This document shows, piece by piece, positions 20,806-32,384 of a DNA stretch of 64,000 nucleotides (position 1 is its first letter; every line of letters begins with the position of its first letter). Both the position numbers and the translations under genes were made by a program. Origin of the DNA: Aedes albopictus (taxonomy: Eukaryota > Arthropoda > Insecta > Diptera > Culicidae); assembly GCF_035046485.1 (NCBI RefSeq), contig NC_085138.1:4649409-4713408 (forward strand). Direction: 5' to 3'. The notes beneath the pieces were generated by a model. That model saw only the letters and a program-made list of their open reading frames with translations, did not search any database and was not told where the DNA came from.

Positions 20806-21174
20806 TGTGGAGCGAACCTGGTGTGGTGGTATGAACACAAGACTATCACGCCGAGGATCTGGGATCGAATCCCATTCCCGACATACTCACATAATGTGGT
20901 TATGCGTGGTCCCGAGATGAACTAGCCTAGGGTTAAAAATCTCGTTAATACAGACAAACAACAAATGTGGAGCCTCGTAGCCGTGCGGTTAGGGTCACCA
21001 AGCTTCTAATCGCACCATGCTGTGGGGTGAGGGTTCGATTCCCGCTCCGGGAATTTTCTTGAGAATAGTTTCTTCTCCGTATCCACTGGTACATGCTCCG
21101 TGTGTCCCTTGTCTAGTGTTAATTTTCATTCAGTCTGTGCAGCCTTTGGCTGAAGACGGTGTCCGCGTCTTTAT
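20806..21174 (+). mobile_element. Dimeric tRNA-derived SINE
   Basis: Two tRNA-related heads stand in tandem. The first has A-box-like GTGGTATGAACAC and B box GGGATCGAATCCC. The second has GTGCGGTTAGGGTCAC and B box GGGTTCGATTCCCG. A 12-bp duplication AAAATTAATTTA flanks the pair (20794-20805 and 21175-21186), so both moved together. The first unit also occurs alone at 52548-52704 and 62866-63040. Confidence 0.75.
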
Positions 21175-21186
21175 AAAATTAATTTA

Positions 21187-22180
21187 AAGTTTGTATGTAC
21201 CTAAATGTTTTTTTTTCTTCGGAACCCTTAAGGTGAGTATATCACCTTGGAATAGTGCGTTACGGCGCAAGGACTACCACATTAAAATTTGATCATGCTA
21301 TTTTCCTAACAAATGTAGTCAGGCTCCTGTAGGAACAATCCAGAATCAAGATTTGATGTTGTGATTTTTTTTCGGTGTGTCTGTTGGTGTGTTTAGTGTT
21401 TGCTGATAATGAACATATTCTTTCGGGAGGATTCAGGTAGGTTTATTATATAATACAGGAACTATGGTAAGGTGTATAACCATTGCAAGCGTATCACGAA
21501 TAGCTTATTCAATGAAATATGTTGATACAGTTTTCCTTTCCAGATTTTCGGCCACCCAGTTCTGCAGCGGTCAATATGAAGAAACAGATCAGATGAATTA
21601 TGCAGGCAGCTGTTTCAACACAACCAAATAATATTTTGTGCGCCTCAACGTTCACCAAACGTATCCTTTGGAGTCTACCTTCCCACTAACAATACCCAAA
21701 TTCCCGAGACACCTTGGCCTGAGCGATCGTAAAGCTATAAGCATATATGTACATCTTTCATAGGTGTCCAAAACTAACCATTGTATTGATGAGAAGTTGT
21801 TATTAACTATTCGAATTTCTTTTGTTGTCCAATAGATTGTGTAAAATGCTACAAATTTGATCAAGCACGCCGTAAAATTCGTCACCCATGATTTGGCGCC
21901 TACATCAGTGGTCTAACGACTCTTCGCGTTCTCGGCACTAGTTCCAATATGTCGCTTAAGGAGTTACCACATATGATGTTAGGTAAGCTGAGGTCAGTTA
22001 ACTGACTGATGGGGCACGGCAGCTACTGCTATGATCAAAATGTATGCATTACTAAGACATTCTAGACGGGCCTAGAGACGGACAATCAAAAGGAAAACGA
22101 GTATTTAAGAATATGACTTCAATCTATCAATATCTATCAATCGCAATACATATAACTGTGGTATGTAATCTAGAACATTA
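21187..22180. other. Unannotated spacer
   Basis: No recognisable coding content or mobile-element ends. The minus-strand frame at 21652-21885 has no recognisable features. Confidence 0.4.
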
Positions 22181-22254
22181 GAACACGTTTGTTTTTTGCA
22201 AATATGAGTATCCATCTTGGTATCAAATGGTTATGTACATCAAAGAAGGTAAGA

Positions 22255-22990
22255 AAACGTCTGAATCTAATGTTTTTTCATCAACATACATCAGAAATAC
22301 GTTTGAATCTAATCTATTTGCACATCATAAAACATTTAAAAACATTTTAAATTAATGTCTGAATTTACGTCAACATACATCAGGAAACGTCTGAATCTGA
22401 TGTTTTTTACATCAACATACATCAGAAATACGTTTGAATCTAATGTATTTACACATCATAAAACATCTAAAAACGTCTAAAACAAATGTCAGAATTGACG
22501 TCAACATACATCAGGAAACGTCTGAATCTGATGTTTTTTACATCAACATACATCAGAAATACGTTTGAATCTAATGTATTTGCACACCATAAAACATCTG
22601 AAAACATCTAAATCCGATGTCTCAATTTGCATCAATATAACGTATAATTCTAATGTTTTTTACATCTACATACATAACAAAACGTTTGAATCTAATGTTT
22701 TTGCACATCATGAAACATCTGAAAACGTCCAAATCTATTGTTATTTTACATCAACATACAAAAGAAAATCGTTAGAGTTTTATGTTTTTTGCACATCAAA
22801 AAACATTTGAAAACGTCAGATTTTGATGTTTCGGATTATTTGCTTGACGTCAGAAAAACGTTTGATTTCCTGATGTATACATTATGTTACCTTGCATAAA
22901 CACATCTGAATCGTAATGTTTTCTAATGTTCAACATCAGAAGTACATCAAACCTTGATGTTGATGTATACATCGAAATTTAACATCAGGC
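22255..22990 (+). repeat. Tandem repeat, about 131-bp unit
   Basis: CGTCTGAATCTGATGTTTTTT recurs at about 22259, 22389, 22520 and in weaker form at about 22640 and 22727. Each unit has a sub-repeat CGTTTGAATCTAATGTATTTG. The units are degenerate towards the right. It may be the subterminal array of a larger element ending near 23020. Confidence 0.75.
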
Positions 22991-23216
22991 TAATGTAAAT
23001 TTTTATTCGGGTAGGCGCAGACCACAATAGAGGCTACCGATAGTGATGCAAAACCAGCATTGGGTGCTTCCTAGGGTGCTTCGCAGGAACTTCAAAAATG
23101 AACAAAGTCAATGCAAGCGATAAATATGTGTAAGAAAACAAAATCTTGACTGAACTAAGGCCACATACATACAGACGTCTTACTCTACTCACTCTCCATC
23201 GTCCTTGATGCTGGGT

Positions 23217-23785
23217 CATTAGGCCGAAGGTCATTAGGTCGAATAGTCATTAGGCCGAATGGTCATTAGGCCGAATGGTCATTAGGCCGAATGGTCATCA
23301 GGACGAATTGAAAGTTAGCCGTTGTTTTTACCTTTTCCAACAATTTTTGACAAAAACTAGTTTAACAATGGAACTAGAAAGAATAGCCTATGTTTTAAAG
23401 AAGGAAAAATTTATGAATTGAATATCAGCAGTTTCAGCGCCAAAAACTATTTCAGCAATGATACTAGAAAGAACAGCCTATATTTAAAAGAAGGAAAAAT
23501 TCATGGGTAAAATATCAGTAGATTCAGCATCAATAAAGTATCTTCGTGCCTGTCACACGATACACACATGCAAAATGGTCATTTGCAGAGGAAGCCCTCA
23601 GTTAATAAGCTGAGAAGCAGGCTTTGTCTCAGTGGGGACGTAACGGCAAGAAGAAGACCCAATGACATTCGACCTGATGACCATTCGGCCTAATGACCAT
23701 TCGGCCTAATGACCATTCGGCCTAATGACCTTCGGCCGAATGGCCTTCGGCCTAATGACCTTCGGCCGAATGGCCTGACACCATC
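23217..23785. mobile_element. Foldback element with 16-bp phrase-repeat arms
   Basis: The left arm (23217-23310) is five or six copies of GGTCATTAGGCCGAAT. The right arm (23670-23780) is the same phrase inverted (ATTCGGCCTAATGACC). The interior holds a direct duplication of about 85 bp (23355-23439 and 23446-23525, ACTAGAAAGAAYAGCCTAT...AAGAAGGAAAAATT) and a SINE 3' part. Tandem short repeats in the inverted ends recall foldback-type transposons. Confidence 0.7.
23530..23655 (+). mobile_element. SINE 3' portion inside the phrase element
   Basis: GTATCTTCGTGCCTGT, then GAGAAGCAGGCTTTGTCTCAGT and an AAGAAGAAG tail match the 3' part of the reverse-strand SINE at 63555-63785 and Feilai-like tails. 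The tRNA head is missing. Confidence 0.6.
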
Positions 23786-23789
23786 GTCC

Positions 23790-24190
23790 TTGTTTTCAAC
23801 GGTTGAAACAAATATGTATTAATCGTTGTTGCTTGTTTGACGTCTACTCACTACCAACATCAAGCCGCAGTGAAACGCAACCTGATTAGCATTTGGCGAT
23901 TATTTTTTTCGTAACGATGAATATAATAGCAATATGTTACGAGAATGATATGTCTGTTTGTCTGTACTAAAGCAATCTCATCAAATAACTGAGGTGTAAA
24001 AATATACAGTAGGATAGGTCATTGGTTTGAATTTAATTCAAAATCAAACAGATTCAGAGGGTATTTACACATAATGATGATGTTAGTATGTTCGTAAAAG
24101 TCTCTATTGCCCGTTAAAAATACCCACAAGGTCATTTCTGGCTGAAAATTTGATGAAAATAACTGATTTTTGAAGCATCAGTTTTCACTG
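23790..24190. other. Unannotated spacer
   Basis: AT-rich sequence without recognisable features. Confidence 0.4.
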
Positions 24191-24194
24191 TTTT

Positions 24195-24629
24195 GGACAC
24201 CCCAATATGTTTTGGACCCTCTTCAGTATATATTTTGGACACCCGGTGTTTAAACTCGTTTGAAACTATTTTGGAAGAATTTGCCGCTTGAATATGCTGG
24301 ATCACATCCTAATAACTTTATTGACAAAGGCTGATTAGACGAACTTTGCGAATTTAATGCGCTAGAATGATAAACGTTTTTGTTTACATCTGCAAGTTTC
24401 CTCAGCACCGCAATCTCTTTTTGTAAACATGATGCGACACTCACTCGGATGACGAGATTGGCAAAAATAATTTCAAGGCAAATAAGGATATTTCCAGTGA
24501 GGAAATGATTGCTGCCCGTGCAGAGCGATCTTATTTAGCGAATGATCCTAAAAATTTCCGTCATCTCATCATTAAACCTGTGTAAGTTGTGATCAAAGGA
24601 CACAGGGGGTCCAAAATATATGGGGGTCC
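24195..24629. mobile_element. Possible MITE with GGACMCCCNNATATNTTTTGGACCC ends
   Basis: GGACACCCCAATATGTTTTG (24195) pairs with the inverse phrase ending at 24629, and each side carries a second, similar TTTTGGACACCC or GGGTCCAAAATA copy. No target duplication is evident. Confidence 0.5.
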
Positions 24630-24854
24630 AAATTATATTGGTTACCCTATATGAGAAAATTATCGCATTAACCCCGGAGAAAGTTTTTTCAATCCTCTTT
24701 TCCGTCTAAAACTACTGGGAATTTTTTTATGGGATTTAGTATGGGCAATTTCACTTGCTTGCATTTTTTGTCAAATTTTACATGAATTTTGTAACCTATG
24801 ATAATAAAATATAGCCTAAAGTGTGAAGAAAAAACTATGTCGAAGACCGTAAAG

Positions 24855-25426
24855 CAGGGCTGTCCAACATACGGCCCGCGGAATCGATGAATGAAACTTG
24901 GCCCAAGGATTGAAATATTTGAAGATATTTCATATTTAAATAAAATTTAATATTAAAAATAAACTCGAAATAGGTAGAGTGTTTTGTTAAAAATTTTCAA
25001 AGATTAAAAAATTTAAATACAATAAATTTAAAAATTTTAAATTTTAAGCCAAATTTGAAGCAGAATTTCAGCAAAATTTACTGAATTTCAGAAAAACGTT
25101 GCTGCTGAACAGCAGAGTTTACTGAACGAATCAGGAAAGTTTGCTGAATTTCAGCAAATTGTTTGCTGCAACCTGCAGTTCGGCAAAATTCAGAAAAAAA
25201 ATTATTCAGGGTGATTTTTGCAAAACAATCAAGAATTCTTGCTCACATTTTATGACCCAAATGATGTCAGTGTTGTGATTTGCCGTGAGAACGGGTAATC
25301 GGATGTACAAAATTTCACTGTTGCATTCGTGCTTTCGAAATTTGATGTCGAAATTTAATGTCTGGCCCGTCGACTGGTATGGAGTGTCACTTGTGGCCCG
25401 CGGCCACGAAAGGTTGGGCAGGCCTG
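24855..25426. mobile_element. hAT-type MITE with 8-bp TSD
   Basis: Ends CAGGGCTGTCCAACATACGG and GGTTGGGCAGGCCTG are imperfect inverted repeats, and CCGTAAAG occurs directly before and after (24847-24854 and 25427-25434). An 8-bp duplication and CAGGG ends are diagnostic of hAT elements. The 572-bp interior is AT-rich with GCTGAATTTCAGCA motifs and no transposase. Confidence 0.85.
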
Positions 25427-25624
25427 CCGTAAAGTCATCTGTGATTGTGAAAGACGTTATATCCTAGCTTGTAATTATCGTCTTGATGTTGATCGGTCTT
25501 CAGTGATAGTGAAGGTGCTCAAGCAGTCAACTGAAAATTCTGATATTTTTCAGCCCAGTCTATACGTTTAACGTAACGTCGGAATATGTTCAATTAATAA
25601 ATTTCCCAATTTTATTAAAATAAT

Positions 25625-26100
25625 TGCTTTTCTAAATAAGGTATTCTCAGGATTCAGGAACAGTTCGCATTACGTCGACGGAAAGATCATGCTTCGGAAT
25701 GATGGCCCTAGCACAGAAACTAGCTTAACAAACAATAGTAGAAGATTCCAAAAACAGGACCGAATTCTAAACCGCCCGATAGGTAGGAGATTGTCCACAT
25801 CACGACGGTTTCAAACCGAACGGACTCAATAAATACCAAAACTTCCGTATGACATTTTTAAGTTAGGCTAGGCCATCTTGACTAGGAAACCTTGACCGAT
25901 TGAACCCTTGAAAAGGCGCCATACAGATCGAAACGTCGGAAAAAATCATAAACTAATGTTTTCGATTCCCCCAAAAGGCTGAAGCCAACATTCTGAAGCA
26001 AAATCATCCCAGTCGTATCCCAACCAAGGAAAGATCATGAGTACATGTTCGACGAGAAAGGCACTATCACCACTAGGTGGATTAATCTGGGTTTTTAACC
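25625..26100 (+). mobile_element. Interspersed repeat split by a Penelope-like fragment
   Basis: The flanks 25625-25691 (AGGATTCAGGAACA, TTACGTCGACGGAAAGATC) and 26028-26100 (GACGAGAAAGGCACTATCAC, then CTAGGTGGATTAATCTGGG) are contiguous in the inverse copy at 31612-31740, so the middle part is an insertion. Confidence 0.7.
25692..26027 (+). mobile_element. Penelope-like 3' fragment with 12-bp TSD
   Basis: GGAAAGATCATG flanks it on both sides (25680-25691 and 26028-26039). It contains CCTTGAAAAGGCGCCATAC followed by AGATCGAAACGTCGG, the degenerate hammerhead-like phrase typical of Penelope-like termini. There is no coding part. Confidence 0.6.
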
Positions 26101-26377
26101 ATCAAAACCATTCAAATTAAGTAAGATCAAGAAGAGCTTGAAAATCCCGGAAATTTCAACACATGTTACGGTTCGTAGTATCCCCTCAGCCGGTTATTGA
26201 AAGTTTATCGCGGAGTAGTGTAGTTTTCATCAGTTTACTGCATAAAACTCAGGTGAATGTTTGGTTGTGTGTTTCCTTTCTATATGTTTGCCGATCACCC
26301 TATAGGAGCACAGCCTATAAATGCAACTTCCAATACCCTGCAATTTCTTTCACTGAGATCCTAGATTGATCGGTCAT

Positions 26378-26877
26378 CCCGAGCAGAAGAAAATAGCAAG
26401 TGAATAACACATCAAGGTATTTATCTTAAATACTACCATACCTTGATATGCCCTTCAGTAGGTGGTAATAAGAGGCAAAATAACAAAAACGAATACCAAA
26501 ATTTTGTACAAATAACACCTAGAAAATAACAAGTCTTGTTATTTCAATAATGAATGCATACCTAAAATTTCCAAGTGCTGTATTTGTTATTCCAAAGTTA
26601 TTGAATAACAAACTAATAACATTTCATGTTATTAAATGTTTAATTTTTCGATGACTTCATGATATAATACCAAATCTTGTTCTTTGGTTATTTTCACTTC
26701 TAAACCAACAGTAGTATTTGTAGGGTTTGTCAATACCAAACCCTGCTCAAATACCTACAACTGTTATTGTGATGTTCTCATAACATTTCGTAGACTAACA
26801 CAGCAATAACAATTTTAGGTATTAGAGCACATGTTGCTCTTCGCATGGAATTTGTAAGGTATGCCCTTCTGCTCGGG
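26378..26877. mobile_element. 500-bp MITE, CCCGAGCAGAAG family
   Basis: Inverted ends CCCGAGCAGAAG and CTTCTGCTCGGG. The interior is rich in AATAACAA and TTGTTATT phrases that can pair across the element. No clear target duplication was found. Confidence 0.7.
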
Positions 26878-27009
26878 ATTTGCCCAAGTATTACACAACA
26901 GCACAGTTAGATGGGATCGCTGTTCGTTGAGCCGAAGCGAGGATCAACTGTGCGTACAATTACAAGGACACAGAACCCCGAGGTTGCACCATAAACAAAA
27001 ACAAGCTTC

Positions 27010-27705
27010 TTAAGAAATTCCTGTAGGAAACCATGGAGAATACCCTGGAGAAATTCCTGAAGAAACTTCTAGAGGATTTTTTGGAGAAATCCCTGGAGGA
27101 AATTCTGAAGAAACACCCGCATAAATTCCTGCAGGTATCTCTGGAGAAACTCCTGGATGAAGTCCTGGAGGAAGCCCTGGATGAATTCCTAAAGGAATTT
27201 ATGGAGGATCTCCTGGAGAAATTCTAGGAGGAATCCCTGGAAAAATTTCTGGAGGAATCCCTTGGAAATTGCTGGAAGAATTACAAGAAGCATTTGTGGA
27301 GGTATTCCTGGAGGAAATCCTAGAGGATGCCCTGGAGGGACCATTGAAGAAACCTTTTGAGTAATTCCTGAAGGAATGTTTGAAGAAGGAATTCTTGGAG
27401 TAATCCCCGGAGGGTATCCTGGATAAATCCCTGAAGCAATTCCTGGAGGAATTATTGGAGGAAACCCTGGAGGAATGCCTAGGGTAACTTCTGGTTGAAT
27501 TCCTGGAGGAAACTCTGGAGGAATTCTTGGAGATTTCCTGGAGGAACTCCTGGAGAGAATTCTGGCGGAATCTCTGGATGAATTCCTGGAGGAATTCTGG
27601 GAGGAATCCCAGGAGAAATTTCTGAAGCATTCTCTTGAGGAATGCTTGGTGGAATTCGTAGAGCAATTTCTGAAGGAATCCCTAGAGGAATTTCTGGAGG
27701 AACCC
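27010..27705 (+). repeat. 12-bp minisatellite array
   Basis: CTGGAGGAATTC-type units, moderately degenerate. The periodic frames read LEEFLEES-like on plus and NSSRNSSR-like on minus. Confidence 0.85.
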
Positions 27706-28470
27706 AGGTAACAATTTGATGCTGTACAAACGATCCTCCAACTATTTTAAATCAGCCTTCATTTGAACAAAAGCTGAGCACAAGAGCTACAATCCTTTAT
27801 TCAGCTCCTAAACATCTTATTTTGGTGATTTTATTCAACCTTTAGCTGATTTGAGGTTCATTGAAAGGCTGTTTCAAGGCTTAATATGTGCTTAATCATT
27901 AATTAATTAAAGTTAATAATTGTGTAAAAATAATAATAAAAACACTTTCGTGAGCCTATTTTTGCCATAAGCTACTTCTATTTCCAGAAGAGATTTTTCG
28001 GAATGTATAAATTAATCAGTGGGAAAACTAGGAATTGAACTCGGACCTCCTGATTTATAGTCACTCACCTTAGCACCTACACCACACACAATTGTATACG
28101 TATACTCGTAAACAAGAGCATTACTTGTTGTGTCTGAATAGTCAAGAACATAAGTTGAACGAAGCCTGTATTGAGGCTGAAGACGCGATGGGGACTTCAC
28201 GAAAACATGCTTGGGTTAGCTGTCAATCAACATTTGATTAAAGGTTGAACAACAGATGATTAATTCTGCATGTTGGTGTATGATTTGAAGCTGGTTACAC
28301 AGATGAATAATATTCTATTCAACTTGATATTCAGCCATCAATGTATTGCTGAATAATGAGGTTGAACAAGCCATACTTCAGACCAATATTCAGCTATCAT
28401 TTGTGTTCAGCCACTGACACCCTTAACCAGTCACTGTTCATCTAATACTCTCACTGTTCAGCATTCATTG
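27706..28470. other. Spacer with repeated TTCAGC motifs
   Basis: Apart from the tRNA-like segment at 28012-28095, the stretch shows many ATTCAGC/GCTGAAT words, as if an element had repeated subterminal motifs. Boundaries were not resolved and no gene was seen. Confidence 0.35.
28012..28095 (-). mobile_element. tRNA-derived SINE head
   Basis: The reverse strand carries TGGTGTAGGTGCTAAGGTGAG (A-box-like) and GAGTTCAATTCCTAG (B box) about 35 bp apart. A cloverleaf cannot be completed at the 3' side, so a SINE or decayed tRNA is likelier than a functional tRNA. Confidence 0.45.
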
Positions 28471-28479
28471 CTACTTGGG

Positions 28480-30048
28480 AATTCTTGAAAGAATCCTCGG
28501 CGGAATTTTTTTGGAGAAATCTCTGGATGACATCCTGGAGGAATCCATGAAACAATTTCTGGAGGAATCTCTGGGGGAAGTTCGGGAGGAATGCCTGGAG
28601 GAACTTCTGAAAAAAAAATCCTGGCAGAATTCCTGGGGGAGATCCTGGAGGAAACTCTGGAGGAAATTCTGGAGAAATTCTTAAAGGAATTCTTGGAAGA
28701 ATCGCCGGATGAATTTCTGAAGGAATACCCGAAGAAACTTCTGGAGGAATCTCTGGAGAAACTCCTGGAGGAACCCCTCGAGGAATTCTGTGAGGAATCC
28801 CTGGAGGAATTCTGAGAAGAATCTCCAGAGGAATTTCTAAAGAAATCCCTTGAGAAAATCCTGGAGGGATTCCTAGAAAAATTTCTGGAGGAATTCCTGA
28901 AGGAATCTTTGGAGGAATTTTTAGAGGAATCCATGGAGAAATTCCTGAAGGAAGCCTTGGAGGAACCTCAGGAGAAATTTCTGAAGAAACATTTTAAGGA
29001 ATTCCTGGAGGAAGTTTTGAAGGAATCCCTGGAGAAATTCTTTGTGAAATCCTTGGAGAATATCCTGGAGGAATCTCTGAAGCATTTCCTGGAGGAATCC
29101 CTGGAGGACATCTTGGAGGAATTCCTGGAAGAAATTTTGGACAAATTGCTGGCGGAATCCCTGGAGGAATCTATGGATGAATTCCTGGAGGAGCCTCTAA
29201 AATGATTCTGAGAGGTTTCCAGCGAGAATTCCAAGACAAATTCCTGGACGAATTCCTGTAGGAATCCTTGAAGCAATTCCTCAAGAAATCCCTGGAGGAA
29301 TCTCTGGGAAATTCCTGTAGCAATGTCTGGAAGAATTCCAGAAGGAATGCATGGAGCAATTCCTAGAGGAATGTCTGAAGAAACTCCTAGAGGAATTCCT
29401 GGATAAATCCCAGGCAAAATCCGGAAATCCGAGAGGAATTCCAGGGGTAGAAATTCCAGGATGATTTTTGGAAGATTCCCTAGAGAAATCCTTGGAGGGA
29501 TTCCTAGATACATTCGTAGAGGAATTTCTAGGAAAAAATCGTGGAGCAATTCCTAGGGAAATTCCTAGAGGAAATCCTGTAGGAATCTCTGGATAAATTC
29601 CTGGAGGAATCCCTGGAGGGATTCCTGGATAAATTCGTGGAGGAATTCTTGAAGGAATGCCTGGAGGAATTCCTAGTGGAATCCCTAGAGGAGTCCTTGG
29701 AGGAATCCTCGGCGAAATCTCTAGGGGAACGAATCCCTGGTGGGTTTTTGGAGAAATTCTTGGAGGAATTGCTGAAAAAAATTCTGAAGGAATTCCTGGA
29801 GGAATTCTCGAATGAATTTCTGGAGGAATTCCTGGGGTAATTCATGGATGTTTTCTTGGAGGAATTCCTGGAGGAGTCCCTGGAGAAATTCCTGAATGAA
29901 ATCTTGGAGGAGAGCCTGTTGGAATTCCTGGAGAAATTTCCAAACAAACTCTTGGAGGAATCTCTAGAGGAATTCCTGATGGAATCCCTGCAGGAAGGAA
30001 CTTCTGAAGGAATCCCTGGCGGAATCCTAGGAAGAATTCCTGGATTCT
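28480..30048 (+). repeat. 12-bp minisatellite array, about 130 units
   Basis: The most regular array in the window. CTGGAGGAATTC and CTGGAGGAATCC alternate for nearly 1.6 kb. Frames of up to 193 codons on either strand are by-products (LEEFLEESLE on plus, NSSRDSSR on minus). Many units contain GGAATTCC, so either strand could fold on itself. Confidence 0.9.
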
Positions 30049-30299
30049 ATACCATTACCCAGAAAACCATTACCACACACTTAATTTTGATTACCGAGTT
30101 CGGTAATTTTTTGACAAGATTAAAACTGCTGAGCACCGAACTCGTTCAGCAAAAATGCATTGTTTACCTTTTCCATACGATTTTGACAGTTGTTTTACTG
30201 AACCTCAGTAAAATCGATTACCGAAACTACCGAGATCGTACTGCTGTTATAATCTAGTCAAAAAAGTACCGAACAGGCAATTCAGGAATAAGTGTGCAG

Positions 30300-31062
30300 G
30301 AATGCCATTTACCGGAAAACCGTTTACCGGAATGTACTATTTACCGGAAATATATTTACGCCGTCTACCCCCGTCGGTCTGAATGACACCTCATGCAAAC
30401 CAACGGGGTTCATTTCCAATTTGAACGTTAAGTAACTCTGTGGGCATCGAAAAACACACTAATGGTAACCGTTTTGTTGTTTTCCCTGTTCCCTGAGCAA
30501 AATGACGTTTGAATAATGTTTAGTTTGAACGATGTGCAGATTAGCGGGGGTCAAATTAAAAATTGTTCAGATTAGATGCGGTCAGACCAACGGGGGTGGA
30601 CGGTACTGAAATGTAAGTACATGTCCAGAAAAAAAAAATGTTTATGAGAACTTTGCCTCTACTATACTGAATACCATATGGTCTATATTAAGTCATGTAC
30701 ATTGTTAAAAGAAAAACACTAGATGGAATTACCTAATAGATTGATCGCCAACCAATTCTGAAACGTTACATCGTTATAAAGAACAGCCTATAAATTTAAG
30801 AAGGGCAAATTTTCTATTCAAATTTTTAGAATATAGTTTAAGGCTTGATTTTCTTGAACTTGATCGTCAATTGATAAAATTAATCGAAATAAGAAACAAA
30901 ATATCAGACCTTGATTAAAGACACCAAAACATCTTCTGAAATCTTAGGTATTCCTAGGCCTTTCCGGGAAATGGATCATTTCGGAAAATGGGGCAGTCCG
31001 GAAAATGATTTTCTGAGAAATGCATTATTCCGGAACATGTCTTTCCGGGAAATAGTTTAGAA
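30300..31062. mobile_element. Possible phrase-repeat element (TTTACCGGAA)
   Basis: The left side has four TTTACCGGAA phrases (30309-30352). The right side (30955-31062) has several TTTCCGGGAAAT/TTCCGGAAAAT phrases. Between them lie a MITE (30361-30603) and, at about 30775-30815, the word AAAGAACAGCCTATA, also found inside the 23.2-kb phrase element. It is probably a diverged relative. Confidence 0.4.
30361..30603. mobile_element. MITE, CCGTCYACCCCCGTYGGTCTGA family
   Basis: 243 bp with 22-bp inverted ends that differ at two or three positions. The interior is AT-rich and non-coding. Target duplication is unclear. Confidence 0.7.
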
Positions 31063-31214
31063 CCGATATAATAATGATAATAACCTTTGAACTGTCCGAT
31101 CATAACAGTAAACCTAGAAAGAACAGCCTGCTCTAATATCAAGATATGCCAATGAATGTATTGTTTTCAATCATGAATTCTGTTTAATGGTCCATAAGTG
31201 GTTTAAATTGTGAT

Positions 31215-31274
31215 AAGAGATGAACCAGCCTAGGGCTGAAAATCTCTATAATAAAGAAATAATAATAATAATAA
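31215..31274 (+). mobile_element. 5'-truncated retroposon 3' end with 13-bp TSD
   Basis: GAGATGAACCAGCC, then CTGAAAATCTCTATAATAAAG and an (AAT)n tail, flanked by TTTAAATTGTGAT (31202-31214 and 31275-31287). The same 3' end occurs at 37560-37627. Its TGAACYAGCC...AATCTC word also resembles the end of the SINE at 20806. Confidence 0.75.
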
Positions 31275-31611
31275 TTTAAATTGTGATCAATAAAGTTTAT
31301 CGCGACTTGTAACATGATCCGATAACGTGTGATCCCATGATAAAGCGTGCATCAGATGCTTTGATTGCCTGTGATCCCATGATACAAGCACGGGGCGAGG
31401 GTGTCGGCATCATGCTACTGCAATTGAAGTGGTGCTCTTGGAGAAATAGTTGGCGAATTTTCTTATGGTTTTCGATTTTTCTGGAACTCTGATAATCTTA
31501 AGTTGGCTCGAATTAAAAGAAAATTTAATGCGGCCAGGGGAGGGGGGGGGGGGTCACGGTCTCTCCCTGCCCCATCTGACTACGCCCATGAAGACCCGAC
31601 AGATAAAAAAA

Positions 31612-31740
31612 AAACCCAAATTAATCCACCTAGAGGTGATAGTGCCTTTCTCGTCGTATATGTTCTCACGATCTTTCCGTCGACGTAAGTCAAAGTGTTC
31701 CTGAATCCTGATATTTTTTAAGAAAAGCAAGCATTTTATC
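31612..31740 (-). repeat. High-copy repeat end
   Basis: Inverse copy of the flanks at 25625-25691 and 26040-26100, here uninterrupted. A G-run (31544-31556) lies just upstream. Confidence 0.6.
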
Positions 31741-31786
31741 AAAGCCATCATTGAATTGACTATCGATCATCGTGTTATCAAAAAAG

Positions 31787-32049
31787 GGTCTCCAGTTGGC
31801 CTAGTGGTTAAGGCTATGAATCGCCAATCCGGAAACGGCGGGTTTGATTCCCGTTCCGGTCGGGAACATTTTCTCGACTTCCTGAGCATAGTGTGTCTTT
31901 GAACTTGCCTCACAATATACAAATTCATGCAATGGCGGACAAAGAAAACCCTTCAATTATTAACTGTGGAAGTGCTCTAAAGAACACTAAGTAGAAAAGG
32001 GGCAGGCCAAGTTCCAATGCGAACGTCGAGCTATAAAGAAGAAGAAGAA
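31787..32049 (+). mobile_element. Feilai-like tRNA-derived SINE
   Basis: A box TGGCCTAGTGGTTAAGGC and B box GGTTTGATTCCCG lie 34 bp apart, followed by a body with AACTGTGGAAGTGCTC and AGAACACTAAG and a (GAA)n tail. The 13-bp flanks GTTATSAAAAAAG (31774-31786 and 32050-32062) differ at one base and form the target duplication. Confidence 0.85.
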
Positions 32050-32062
32050 GTTATGAAAAAAG

Positions 32063-32384
32063 CTGCTATTTGATGTACTGTCAAACCCCATCACTCCTTA
32101 ATAAGACACTTTTTAATTTGGTGCATTCCGACATCTGATCCGTTTGGTGATCAACCGCAGTGAACCTCGGAAGCCGACAATCGTAAAATGTACAAGCTAT
32201 CAATTCGTACCACCACAATATCTGTAAGATTTGTGTTCAAAAACAAATCATACAATCTAAACAAAACTAAAATAGAGTTAGTTTATCGAATTGAAAGTTT
32301 ACACAGGTAATTTGACAGCAATCATTGTCGAATTAGCGTGGTTTTATGGTACGACACGCATGGATTTGATTCAATTTCACATTT
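32063..32384. other. Unannotated spacer
   Basis: No recognisable features. Confidence 0.4.

Noticed and set aside
20830..21060. Functional tRNA genes
   Set aside because: B boxes are good but no complete cloverleaf with anticodon and acceptor stem forms. Flanking duplications show SINE retroposition.
23217..23785. CRISPR-like array of 16-bp repeats
   Set aside because: Repeats are head-to-tail without unique spacers, lie inverted at two ends, and the genome is eukaryotic.
28458..29947. Leu/Glu-rich and Ser/Arg-rich frames that look like coiled-coil or SR proteins
   Set aside because: They are translations of the 12-bp minisatellite. Alternative frames of the same DNA give equally regular peptides.
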